From contig CAUYUJ010014172.1 in NCBI GenBank assembly GCA_963575745.1, forward strand, positions 108,501 through 172,500: DNA of 64,000 bases, given 5' to 3'. How positions within the stretch are numbered: the stretch's first letter is position 1; every line of letters begins with the position of its first letter. The notes under the pieces are model-generated. The model was given only the letters and a program-made list of their open reading frames with translations. It had not been told where the DNA came from and ran no database searches. This document shows, piece by piece, positions 53,735 through 64,000 of the stretch. The translations under genes and the position numbers were made by a program. Source of the DNA: Prorocentrum cordatum (taxonomy: Eukaryota > Sar > Dinophyceae > Prorocentrales > Prorocentraceae).

Positions 53735-54365
53735 TGCGATGGTCGCGCTGATGGTCGTGCTGGTGGTCGAGCTGGTGGTCGTGCTGGTGGCTGTGCTGAT
53801 GATCGTGCTATTGACCGTGGTGGATGTCGTGATGGTGGTTGTGCTGGTTGTTGTACTGTTTGACGTGCTGGCGATTTGAACTAAGGATCGTGCTGGCGGT
53901 GGTTGTGCTCGTCGTTGTGCTGATGAAGCTGCGCGTGGGGCTGTTCCGCAGGATTGTGCCTGACAGATGTGCTGCTGGGAGGTAGTGCTGAGGCTTGCGG
54001 CGGCGGGCTCTGCTCTGCGTGTGCTTGACACTCAGCACAACCCCCAGCACAACGCTAGCACAACCACTCGTACAACCTCCAACACAACCCTCCAGCACAC
54101 CTCCCCCGCAGAACCTCCGGCGGAACCCCCAGCAAAACCCCTGCACAACACCCACCACGACAACGAATACAATCGCCCATGCAACACAAACGCAGCCACC
54201 TCCTCAACCACAAGCGAAGCTGCCTCCACAACCATAAGCACAAGAACACATGCAACCACAAACGCACTCATCAACGCAACCACTAACGCAACCATCAGCA
54301 CAACCGCTAGCGCATCCACCAACAGAACCACCGACACAGCCACCGCAACAGCAACACAGCTGTCA
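53735..54365. repeat. Two oppositely oriented degenerate ~12-bp arrays
   Basis: Left array (about 53735-53960): units like gtgctggtggtc. Right array (about 54030-54360): units like cacaacccccag, the complement type. They are separated by ~70 bp of unique sequence, making a large imperfect inverted repeat. Open frames are Val/Leu- and Thr/Asn-rich accordingly. Confidence 0.75.
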
Positions 54366-55739
54366 CCAAACAAAAAACAGGGCAACCATTTCCGACGTTG
54401 ATAGCCGTTCGTAAGACATGCTGGGGCCGAACCTGGAAACATATTTTGTCACCATAATGCCAGGGAGCACTTGAGTGCGAGTGCTAGGCTTCTTTTTCAA
54501 TACGTTGATCATCGGTGAACGCCAGGGTTTGCTACGTTGGGCATGCGTGTCCTTTCTTCGTCTTCGGTGGCGACTTGGCATGCTGCTCGTCCAATTGTTC
54601 CTGAATGCTGTTTGCCGTGGTGCCTATGAACTTTCCATTGCGAAAAATGCGGAATAGAGTCCGCTTGAGCGGTGGCGCGGGAAATTATGTACGCTTTTCC
54701 GTTCATACCTACAGACTCCGGGTTGTGTGCAATCGTGCCACATATCTCCTCGTGGTGATGTTACCCCTCCGCGTACTCATGTCCCCAAGGTGTAATACAA
54801 TTCATGAGCCTGTAGTAATTTCCAATGTTGGAGCTTTTAGCGCTGACCGTGATGTCAGGCGGTCGGCTTGGGTGTACTGGCTTGGTTTTCATGGTCGCAT
54901 GCCCAACCGTACTACTTACTATTTGTGTTGGCTTCGTGGTGCCACTACGTCATGCGCGCCGTGGCTCACTGGTCATGCTTGTACGTGGTTCTCGAGATGG
55001 GCCTCGTCGTTATTCCCCCCGCTTACGGCGTTGACGAGGGCTGGGTGCCTTCTCCCTCGGCCCGGCATGAGTCCTGCCTCTCAGAGGCCCCACTCGGGAG
55101 CACCCTGGGGAGGGGTAGCCACCCTCGCAGAAGGCCGCCCCCTCGTCCGGCTCCCCTTCTCTCGCCGCTTGGAGTCGAGGGGGCTGAGAGAGACTGCGCT
55201 GGTTGGTGGCCGCCCGCCGCGTGATGTGCAGATAACGTCGCTTCCGCCCGGAAGAGGAGCACCTCTGCGGCCAAGGCCGCGAAGCGCGAAACGCCAAAAT
55301 GCCCTGAGCAAGCAGAAGAGAACAACGTGTTTTCATATTGTGGTCCAGCTCGCAACAATATGCTGGCGATGTGCGTAGCAACGACTGTGAGACCCCGAGC
55401 GTCCATACCGGCCGTGAGAAGTTTACTAGAACCCTACACACTTGGTTCTGATGTTCCCGTGCTGCTGCTAGCACTTTTCGTCGGTCCTGGATCTTTTGCA
55501 CGCCATGCCTACTCGCGGAGCGTTCACAATCGGGGGCAGTCAAGAGGGCGGCGTCCAAGAGGGGGGGCGCAAATCATTGCCAGCGGCACGTGCGCTGCCC
55601 AGGGGGGTGGGGGGAGCCAGGGACGTATTGAAACAAGAAGAAATACCATGACATCTGCTGAGATATCGTGGCCCCCGCCATGATATCCCACCCCCCTAGT
55701 CAAGATTCCCCTCTTGGCCTTCCCGACACGAGCCAATGG
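54366..55739. other. Unassigned; more ordinary composition
   Basis: Mixed composition with less low-complexity DNA. Plus frame 54605-55378 (257 codons) and minus frame 55010-55558 (182 codons) have no recognisable motif. On the minus strand, 54640-54560 reads RTLFRIFRNGKFIGTTANS, which looks protein-like, and is followed by stops. Possibly a decayed element. Confidence 0.35.
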
Positions 55740-58700
55740 GCCACCAGCGCCGGAAATTTATATACTTATGTGTATATGTATACCCACCGGTCGGAAGAAG
55801 TAGGTAGAAACATGAAGTAGGAAGGCGGAAGAAGTAGATTGCATTCGGGGCCGCCCAAAAAAAACAACAGCAACAACAATTACAAGAAATAGATTACAAA
55901 TGTCCGGGCCCTGTCTTAGCGGCGCGCAGTAGCGCTAGGTCGCTGGGCTCCTCGGATGGCCCCATTCCTTGGCTGGTTTCGGTTGTTCTGGTTTTTTGTC
56001 GTTTGTCCGCCGATCGCACTGGCAGCCTTTCGGTCGCTCGGCCCCTCGGCTGGCCAAATGCGTTGGTTTTGTTTGTTTTTGTTTGTTTTCGCTTGTCCGT
56101 CGGCTGCACTGGTCGCCCCAGGCCCGCCCGCCGCCTTTCGGTCGCTCGGCCCCTCGGCTGGCCCAATTCACTGGTTTTGTTTGCTTTTGTTTGTGTTCGC
56201 TTGTCCGTCGGCTGCACTGGTCGCCCCAGGCTCGCCCGCCGCCCGCGGTCGCTCGGCCCCTCGGCTGGCTCCTTTCCACCGTTTTGTTTGTATTTGTTTG
56301 TTTTCGCCTGTCCGTCGGCTGCACTGGTCGCCCCAGGCTCGCCGTCCGCCCCGCGGGCGCTCGGCCCCTCGGCTGGCTCGTTTCCACCGTTTTGTTTGTT
56401 TTTGTTTGTTTTCGCCTGTCCGTCGGCTGCACTGGTCGCCTCAGGCTCGCCCGCCGCCCCGCGGTCGCTCGGCCCCTCGGCTGGCCCCATTCCTTTGTTT
56501 TGTTTGTATTTGTTTGTTTTCACTTGTCCGTCGGCTGCACTGGTCGTCTCAGGCCCGCCCGCCGCCCCGCGGTCGCTCGGCCCCTCGGCTGGCCCCATTC
56601 CCTGGTTTTGTTTGCTTTGTTTGTCTTCGCTTGTCTGTCGGCTGCACTGGTCGCCCCAGGCTCGCCCGCCACCCCGCGGTCGCTCGGCCCCTCGGCTGGC
56701 CCCATTCCCTGGCTTTCTTTGTTTCTGTTTGTTTTCGCTTGTCCGTCGGCTGCACTGGTCGTCTCAGGCTCGCCCGCCGCCCCGCGGGCGCTCGGCCCCT
56801 CGGCTGGCCACATGAATTGGTTTTGTTTGTTTTTGTTTGTTTTCGCTTGTCCGTCGGCTGCACTGGCCGCCCCGGGCTCGCCCGCCGCTGTTCGGTCGCT
56901 CGGCCCCTCGGCTGGCCCAATTCCCTGATATGCTCTGTTGTTGTTCGTCTTCGCTTGTCCGTCGGCTGCACTGGTCGCCCCAGGTTCGCCCGCCGCCCCG
57001 CGGTCGCTCGGCCCCTCGGCTGGCCCCTTTCCACCGTTTCGTTTGTTTTTGTTTGTTTTCGCTTGTCCGTCGGCTGCACTGGTCGCCTCAGGTTCGCCCG
57101 CCGCCCCGCGGGCGCTCGGCCCCTCGGCTGGCCAAATCCACTGATTTTGTTTGTTTTTGTTTGTTTTCGCTTGTCCGCCGGCTGCGCTGGTCGCCCCAGG
57201 TTCGCCCGCCGCCCCGCGGGCGCTCGGCCCCTCGGCTGTCCCAATTCACTGGTTTTGTTTGTTTTAGTTTGTTTTCGCTTGTCCGTCGGCTGCACTGGTC
57301 GCCCCAGGCCCGCCCGCCGCCCCGCGGTCGCTCGGCCCCTCGGCTGGCCCCATTCATTGGTTTTGTTTGTTGTTGATTGTTTTAGCTTGTCCGTCGGCTG
57401 CGCTGGTCGCCCCAGGCCCGCCCGCCGCCGCTCGGTCGCTCGGCCCCTCGGCTGGCCCAATTCACTGGTTTTGTTTGTATGTGTTTGTCTTCGCTTGTCC
57501 GTCGGCTGCGCTGGTCGCCCCAGGTTCGCCCGCCGCCCGCCCCGCGGGCGCTCGGCCCCTCGGCTGTCCCAATTCACTGGTTTTGTTTGTTTTAGTTTGT
57601 TTTCGCTTGTCCGTCGGCTGCACTGGTCGCCCCAGGCCCGCCCGCCGCCCCGCGGTCGCTCGGCCCCTCGGCTGGCCCCATTCATTGGTTTTGTTTGTTG
57701 TTGATTGTTTTAGCTTGTCCGTCGGCTGCGCCGGTCGCCCCAGGCCCGCCCGCCGCCGCTCGGTCGCTCGGCTGGCCCAATTCACTGGTTTTGTTTGTAT
57801 TTGTTTGTTTTCGCTTGTCCGTCGGCTGCACTGGTCGCCCTGCGCACGCCCGCCGCCTTTCGGTCGCTCGGCCCCTCGGCTGGCCCCTTTCCCTTGCTTT
57901 CTTTGTTTCTGTCGGTTTTCGCTTGTCCGTCGGCTGCGCTGGTCGCCTCAGGCTCGCCCGCCGCCCCGCGGTCGCTCGGCCCCTCGGCTGGCCCAATTCA
58001 CTGGTTTTGTTTGTTTTTGTTTGTTTGCGCTTGTCCGTCGGCTGCACTGGTCGCCCTGCGCACGCCCGCCGCCCCGCGGTCGCTCGGCCCCTCGGCTGGC
58101 CTAATTCACTGGTTTTGTGTGTTTTTATTTGTTTTCGCTCGTCCGTCGGCTGCGCTGGTCGCCCTGCGCACGCCCGCCGCCTTTCGGTCGCTCGGCCCCT
58201 CGGCTTGCCCCATTCCCTGGCTTTTGTTTCTGTTTGTTTTCGCTTGTCCGTCGGCTGCACCGGTCGCCTCAGGCTCGCCCGCCGCCCCGCGGTCGCTCGG
58301 CCCCTCGGCTGGCCAAATGCATTGGTTTGGTTTGTTTTTTGATTGTTTTCGCTTGTCCGTCGGCTGCGCTGGTCGCCCCGGGCCCGCCCTCCGCCGTTCA
58401 GTCGCTCGGCCCCTCGGCTGGCCCCATTCACTAGTTTTGTTTGTTTTTGTTTGTTTTCGCTTGTCCGTCGGCTGCACTGGTCGCCCTACGCACGCCCGCC
58501 GCCTTTCGGTCGCTCGGCCTCTCGGCTGGCCCCATTCCTTGGCTTTCTTTGTTGTTCTTTGTTTATGCTTGTCCGTCGGCTGCGCTGGTCGCCTCAGGCA
58601 CGCCCGCCGCCCCGCGGTCTCTCGGCCCCTCGGCTGGCCAAATGCATTGGTATTATTTGTTTTTGTTTGTTTTCGTTTGTCCGTCGGCTGCGCTGGTCGC

Positions 58701-61700
58701 CCCAGGCCCGCCCGCCGCCGTTCGGTCGCTCGGCCCCTCGGCCAGCCCCATTCACTAGTTTTGTTTGTTTTTGTTTGTTTTCGCTTGTCCGTCGGCTGCA
58801 CTGGTCGCCCTGCGCGCGCCCGCCGCCTTTCGGTCGCTCGGCCGCTCGGATGGCCCCATTCCCTTGCTTTCTTTGTTTGTGTTTGTTTTCGCTTGTCCGT
58901 CGGCTGCACTGGTCGCCTCAGGCTCGCCCGCCGCCCCGCGGTCGCTCGGCCCCTCGGCTGGCCAAACGCATTGGTTTTGTTTGTTTTTTGCTTGTTTTCG
59001 CTTGTCCGCCGGCTGCGCTGGCCGCCCCAGGCCCGCCCGCCGCCGTTCGGTCGCTCGGCCGCTCGGCTGGCCCAATTCACTGGTTTTGTTTGTATTTGTT
59101 TGGTTTCGCTTGTCCGTCGGTTGCGCTGGTCGCCCTGCGCCCGCCCGCCGCCTTTCGGTCGCTCGGCCGCTCGGATGGCCCCATTCCCTTGCTTTCTTTG
59201 TTTGTGTTTGTTTTCGCTTGTCCGTCGGCTGCACTGGTCGCCTCAGGCTCGCCCGCCGCCCCGCGGTCGCTCGGCTCCCCGGCTGGCCAAATGCATTGGA
59301 TTTGTTTGCTTTTGTTTGTTTTCGCGTGTCCGTCGGCTGCACTGGCCGCCCCAGGCCCGCCCGCCGCCGTTCGGTCGCTCGGCCCCTCGGCTGGCCCAAT
59401 TCACTGGTTTGGTGTTTTTTGTTTTGTTTTCCCTTGTCCGTCGGCTGCACTGGTCGCCCTGCGCACGCCCGCCGCCTTTCGGTCGCTCGGCCCCTCGGCT
59501 GGCCCCATGCCCTGTCTTTCGTTGTTTCTGTTTGTTTTCGCTTGTCCGTCGGCTGCACTGGTCGCCTCAGGCTCGCCCGCCGCCCCGCGGTCGCTTGGCC
59601 CCTCGGCTGGCCAAATGCATTGGCTTTGTTTGATATTGTTTGTTTTCGCTTGTCCGTCGGCTGCGCTGGTCGCCCCAGGCCCGCCCGCCGCCGTTCGGTC
59701 GCTCGGCCCCTCGGCTGGCCCAACTCACTGGTTTTGTTTGTGTTTGTTTGTTTTCGCTTGTCCGTCGGCAGCACTGGTCGCCCTGCGCACGCCCGCCGCA
59801 TTTCGGTCGCTCTGCCCCTCGGCTGGCCCCATTCCATTGCTTTCTTTGTTTCTGTTTGTTTTCGCTTGTCCGTCGGCTGCACTGGTCGCCTCAGGCTCGC
59901 CCGCCGCCCCGCGGTCGCTCGGCCCCTCGGCTGGCCAAATTGGTTTGTTTGTTTTTGTTTGTTTTCGCTTGTCCGTCGGCTGCGCTGGTCGCCCCAGGCC
60001 CGCCCGCCGCCGTTCGGTCGCTCGGCCCCTCGGCTGGCCCAATTCACTGGTTTTGTTTGTTTTTCGCTTGTCCGTCGGCTGCACTGGTCGCCCTGCGCGC
60101 GCCCGCCGCCTTTCGGTCGCTCGGCCCCTCGGCTGGCCCCATTCCCTGGCTTTCTTTGTTTCTGTTTGTTTTCGCTTGTCCGTCGGCTGCACTGGTCGCC
60201 TCAGGCTCGCCCGCCGCCCCGCGGTCGCTCGGCCCCTCGGCTGGCCAAATGCATTGGTTTTCTTTGTTTTTGTTTGTTTTCGCTTGTCCGTCGGCTGCGC
60301 TGGTCGCCCCAGGCTCGCCCGCCGCCGTTCGGTCGCTCGGCCCCTCGGCTGGCCCAATTCACTGGTTTTGTTTGTTTTTGTTTGTTTTCGCTTGTCCGTC
60401 GGCTGCACTGGTCGCCCTGCGCACGCCCGCCGCCTTTCGGTCGCTCGGCCCCTCGGCTGGCCCCATGCCATGGCTTTCTCTGTTTCTGTTTGTTTTCGCT
60501 TGTCCGTCGGCTGCACAGGTCGCCCCAAGCTCGCCCGCCGCCCCGCGGTCGCCCGGCCCCTCGGCTGGCCAAATGCATTGGTTTTGTTTGTGTTTGTTTG
60601 GTTTCGCTTGTCCGTCGGCTGCGCTGGTCGCCTCAGGCCCGCCCGCAACCGTTCGGTCGCTCGGCCCCTCGGCTGGCCCAATTCATTGGTTTTGTCTGTT
60701 TTTTGTTTGTTTTCGCTTGTCCGTCGTCTGCACTGGTCGCCCTGCGCACGCCCGCCGCCTTTCGGTCGCTCGGCCCCTCGGCTGGCCCCATTCCCCGGCT
60801 TTCTTTGTTTTTGTTTGTTTTCGCTTGTCCGTCGGCTGCACTGGTCGCCTCAAGCTCGCCCGCCGCCCCGCGGTCGCTCGGCCCCTCGGCTGGCCCAATT
60901 CACTGGTTTTGTTTGTTTTTGTTTGTTTTCGCTTGTCCGTCGGCTGCACTGGTCGCCCTGCGCACGCCCGCCGCCCCGCGGTCGCTCGGCCCCTCGGCTG
61001 CCCCCATTCCCTGGCTTTCTTTGTTTCTGTTTGTTTTCGCTTGTCCGTCGGCTGCACTGGTCGCCTCAAGCTCGCCCGCCGCCCCGCGGTCGCTCGGCCC
61101 CTCGGCTGGCCAAATGCATTGGTTTTGCGTGTTTTTGTTTGTTTTCGCTTGTCCGCCGGCTGCACTGGTCGCCTCAGGCCCGCCCGCCGCCGTTCGGTCG
61201 CTCTGCCCCTCGGCTGGCCAAATTCACTGGTTTTGTTTGCTTTTGTTTGTTTTCGCTTGTCCGTCGGCTGCACTGGTCGCCCTGCGCACGCCCGCCGCCC
61301 TTCGGTCGCTCGGCCCCTCGGCTGGCCCCATTCCCTGGCTTTCTTTGTTTCTGTTTGTTTTCGCTTGTCCGTCGGCTGCACTGGTCGCCTCAAGCTCGCC
61401 CGCCGCCCCGCGGTCGCTCGGCCCCTCGGCTGGCCAAATGCATGGGTTTTATTTGATTTTGTTTGTTTTCGCTTGTCCGTCGGCTGCGCTGGTCGCCCCA
61501 GGCCCGCCCGCCGCCGTTCGGTCGCTCGGCCCCTCGGCTGGCCCAAATCACTGGTTTGGTTTGTTTTTGTTTGTTTTCGCTTGTCCGTCGCGGGGGCTAG
61601 CCGCGGGGCCGAGCGACCGAAAGGCGGCGGGCGAGCCTGTGGCGACCAGTGCAGCCGACGGACAAGCGAAAACAATCAAACGCAAACAAAACAAAGGAAT

Positions 61701-62870
61701 GGGGCCGGCCGAAAGGCAGAGCGACCGCTGGGCGGCGGGCGAGCCCGGGGCGACCATTGCAGCCGACGGACAAGCGAAAAAAAACAAAACACAAACAAAA
61801 CCAAGGACTGGGGCCAGCCGAGGGGCCGAGCGACCGAAAGGCGGCGGGCGAGCCTGAGGCGACCAGTGCAGCCGACGGACAAGCGAACACAAACAAAAAC
61901 AAACAAAACCAAGGAATGGGGCCAGCCGAAGGGCCGAGCGACCGCGGGGCGGCGGGCGAGCCTGAGGCGACCAGTGCAGCCGACGGGCAAGCGAAAACAA
62001 ACAAAAACAAACAAAACAAAAAAATGAGCCAGCCGAGGGGCCGAGCGACCGAGACGCGGCGGGCGAGCCTGTGGCAACCAGTACAGCCGATGGACAAGCG
62101 AAAACAAGCAAAAACAAACAAAACCAAAGAATGGGGCCAGCCGAGGGGCCGAGCGACCGCGGGGCGGCGGGCGAGCCTGGGGCGACCAGTGCAGCCGACG
62201 GACAAGCGAAAACAAAAAAAACAAAAAAAACAAGGAATGGGGCCAGCCGAGGGGCCGAGTGACCGCGGGGCGGCGGGCGGGCCTGGGGCGACCAGTGCAG
62301 CCGACGGACAAGCGAAAGCAAACAAAAACAAACAAAACCAAGGAATGGGGCAAGCCGAGGGGGCGAGCGACCGCGGGGAGGTGGGCGAGCCTGGGGCGAC
62401 CAGCGCAGCCGACGGACAAGCGAAAAAAAAATAAAAACAAACAAAACCTTTGCATGGGGCCAGCCGAGGGGCCGAGCGACCGAACGGCTGCGGGCGAGCC
62501 TGGGGCGACCATTGCAGCCGACAGGCAAGCGAAAACAAACAGAATCAAACAAAACCAAGGAATTGGGCCAGGCCGAGCGACCGCGGGGCGGCGGGCGACA
62601 CTGGGGCGACCAGTGCAGCCGACGGACAAGGCGAAAACAAACAAAACAATCAAAACCAAGGAATGGGGCCAGCCGAGGGGCCGAGCGACCAGCGTCGCCC
62701 AGGGAAGTGACAACCAAACCCTAGAAGTAGATTAGGTTTGCGCCCGCCCCCCAAAAAACAAAAAATATAGATTCTTGAAATAGGAAGGCGCTTAAAGTAG
62801 ATTGGGATCTGGGAATCCAAAAATACCTACTTTCAACGGCCGGTGGGTATATATAAACACGTCGATCTCA
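55740..62870. repeat. Two-armed ~108-bp satellite, ~7 kb, with orientation switch
   Basis: The left arm (about 55985-61590) holds ~52 tandem copies of a 106-111-bp monomer. Each contains ccgtcggctgcactggtcgcc, cgcccgccgcc, ggtcgctcggcccctcggct and a T-rich tail (ttttgtttgtttttgtttg). The right arm (about 61600-62700) has ~10 copies of the same monomer in the opposite orientation. Short inverted sequences flank the whole block: tatacccaccgg ends at 55790 and ccggtgggtata starts at ~62840. Both strands are open in long frames (1,037 and 1,030 codons plus; 430 and 389 codons minus) because the monomer averages 36 codons and lacks stops. Confidence 0.96.
57800..61590 (+). repeat. ~325-bp trimeric higher-order repeat
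   Basis: Three monomer types follow each other in fixed order. Type A has ctgcgcacgcccgccgccttt and a cattccctggctttctttg tail; type B has gcctcaggctcgcc with a ccaaatgcattgg tail; type C has gccccaggcccgcc with a cccaattcactgg tail. The A-type landmark occurs near 58160, 58485, 58810, 59130, 59459, 59782, 60096, 60419, 60741 and 61281, i.e. mostly every 322-325 bp (three monomers). The earlier part of the arm (56.0-57.8 kb) is not clearly in ABC order, though a ~215-bp segment near 57233 is repeated ~328 bp further on. Confidence 0.88.
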
Positions 62871-64000
62871 TGGAAGCCCACTGGCGCATCGCCCTGGCGG
62901 CAGAGGACCCGGCCCGATGAGCCCAGTGCGCCGCCCGCCCGCCAGCGATGCCGCCGCCGCTCCGAGCAGCCCCAGGCCAGCGCGGCAGCAGTGCCCAGCG
63001 AGCTGGAATAGGAAGGCACCAACTATACACCAACACCGATCCTGGCCCAGGATCACCCTGGGCCAGGATCGGTGTTGGTGTATAGTTAGTGCCCTCCGAT
63101 GGAAACCGCACGAGGAGGGGGACAAGGGGAAGCGGGGCGGGGCCGTTAAGAGGCAACTACTGGGGCAGAGTAAGAATTTGATGTCCCAGGAGTTGCATCC
63201 GAATGGGGCGGGGGCGGAGACGGAGAGACACCCATGGCACAGCGCAGCGGTGGCGGCAACAGCAGGCGCGTGGGGGGGGGAGGGGGCGGGGGGAGGAGGA
63301 GAGGGGTAGAATCGGCGGAGGAGGGCGACAGAGAGAGGATAATAAACAAACGCGCCGAAACAGACAGGCACCCACTCGCGGTGACACTCGATGGAATAAC
63401 CGCGACCATTGCCCAGGTCGAGTCAACCATGCTGCCCAAACGACTCAGAACCATGAGCCGCCTTGCTTCCGAACTCACGTCGTCATCACAACCTCAGATC
63501 ACTGCTGCGCCCGGCTGCTCCAGATAGAGGTGGTCATCGGATGTGAAGTGGACGAATTGTCCCCTGCGGATTCCGAGGTCGTAAAGCATCCGCGCGCACG
63601 TCAACGCTGCCCTCGTTCGACAGAGTCTGGAAGTCAGTATGCCAGTGTGGCAGCAGGGCCCGTGATCCAGTGGCGTCTGGGACGTGGTGTCGCGGCGGCC
63701 GCCTTCCCATCGCGAGGCGCGGCGGCGAAGCGTCGGAACGGCGTGTGGAGAAGAATCGGCACCAATACAATGCCGAACAACCACTTGCGGAGGTTCGCAC
63801 TCATTTGTTTGGTCTGCCCTGGGCTTCCCTTCACGCCAGCACCCAGCGGCGCTTTCAGCCCAGCGCCGACCTGTGAAATTCACGCAGGCATGTTAGTGTT
63901 TTTTGCGCTTCGAGCTGAGGAGATCGAGGAGCTTTTCGCCGAGTCTGCCGTCGCCACATGGATGACCCAACAAAGAGCGGCAGGCGCGCCAACTGTGCCA
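62871..64000. other. Unassigned right edge, containing a 37-bp-arm palindrome
   Basis: Apart from the palindrome at 63015-63093 and a G-rich stretch at 63265-63310, nothing is recognised. Minus frame 63494-63883 (129 codons) ends with a protein-like stretch (LTCARMLYDLGIRRGQFVHF) and could be part of an element or exon. Confidence 0.35.
63015..63093. other. Near-perfect palindrome, 37-bp arms and 5-base loop
   Basis: Arms 63015-63051 and 63057-63093 are complementary with one mismatch; the loop is atcac. The core phrase caccaacaccgatcctgg also recalls the accaacaccaac phrase of the foldback insertion at 9.2 kb. It would form a very stable hairpin in single-stranded DNA or RNA. Confidence 0.93.

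Noticed and set aside
58343-61456. 1,037-codon plus-strand frame as a giant repeat protein gene
   Set aside because: The monomer is stop-free and about 36 codons long, so long frames are expected in several frames on both strands; no unique start or end domain.
1-64000. CRISPR array
   Set aside because: Regular repeats are abundant, but none has unique spacers of constant length between identical repeats; all are ordinary tandem or simple repeats.
1-64000. Dinoflagellate spliced-leader relic (ccattttggctcaag)
   Set aside because: No match to the core on either strand was seen by eye.

Overview
This window looks like a non-coding, repeat-dominated stretch of a large, GC-rich eukaryotic nuclear genome, most probably a dinoflagellate. 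I infer this from the decayed reverse-transcriptase (RT) proteins, whose motif arrangements match retroelement families I associate with dinoflagellate genomes (LINEs with CPxC-type zinc tails, RT-RNase H elements with a CCCH zinc finger). Further support is the very high density of simple and tandem repeats and a CCCTAAA-like telomeric tract. The species cannot be fixed from the sequence. I find no intact host gene, no convincing tRNA or rRNA gene, and no copy of the dinoflagellate spliced-leader motif.

Layout. 0-8 kb: TCC/ATC microsatellites, a possible retroelement gag fragment (minus), a 91-bp repeat pair, a ~305-bp tandem repeat, then a nested block at 4.9-7.9 kb. In that block a 35-bp minisatellite is interrupted by G-run/C-run hairpin blocks around a telomere-like tract and 1.6 kb of heptanucleotide (CACTACT) satellite. 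8-18.4 kb: a LINE-tail-like zinc motif (plus), a decayed RT fragment (minus) carrying a foldback insertion with 36-bp flanking direct repeats, and a nearly complete but frameshifted LINE (minus: ORF1-like, endonuclease, RT, zinc tail). 18.5-22 kb: microsatellites and unassigned sequence. 22-26.5 kb: a second LINE (minus) of the CADD type. 28.3-34.7 kb: decayed RT/RNase H retroelement sequence with a CCCH-finger gag-like protein and an upstream recombinase-like fragment (minus).

35-45 kb: decayed tandem repeats, ACC/ATC/CTC arrays, a 73-bp tandem repeat, a 1.8-kb GCTGAG array and CA/CGCA arrays. 45.4-49.9 kb: a composite locus in which a Penelope-like RT element (minus, with a Lys/Gly-rich gag-like protein) lies between two 349-bp direct repeats. 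Those repeats encode, on the plus strand, the zinc-finger tail of a different LINE, with RNase H fragments outside them. 50-55.7 kb: low-complexity DNA, a 45-bp minisatellite and two oppositely oriented degenerate arrays. 55.74-62.87 kb: a ~7-kb satellite of ~108-bp monomers, with about 52 units in one orientation, a switch at ~61.59 kb, and ~10 units inverted. Much of the long arm is organised as a ~325-bp trimeric higher-order repeat. A 37-bp-arm palindrome follows at 63.0 kb.

No operon-like cooperation of host genes is visible. Functionally the window is a graveyard and nesting ground of retroelements plus satellite arrays. All recognisable RT catalytic cores are on the minus strand and all carry frameshifts or stops, so they are annotated as pseudogenes. 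Long open frames in the repeats (up to 1,037 codons) follow from repeat units whose length is divisible by three and which lack stops. They should not be read as genes without expression data.
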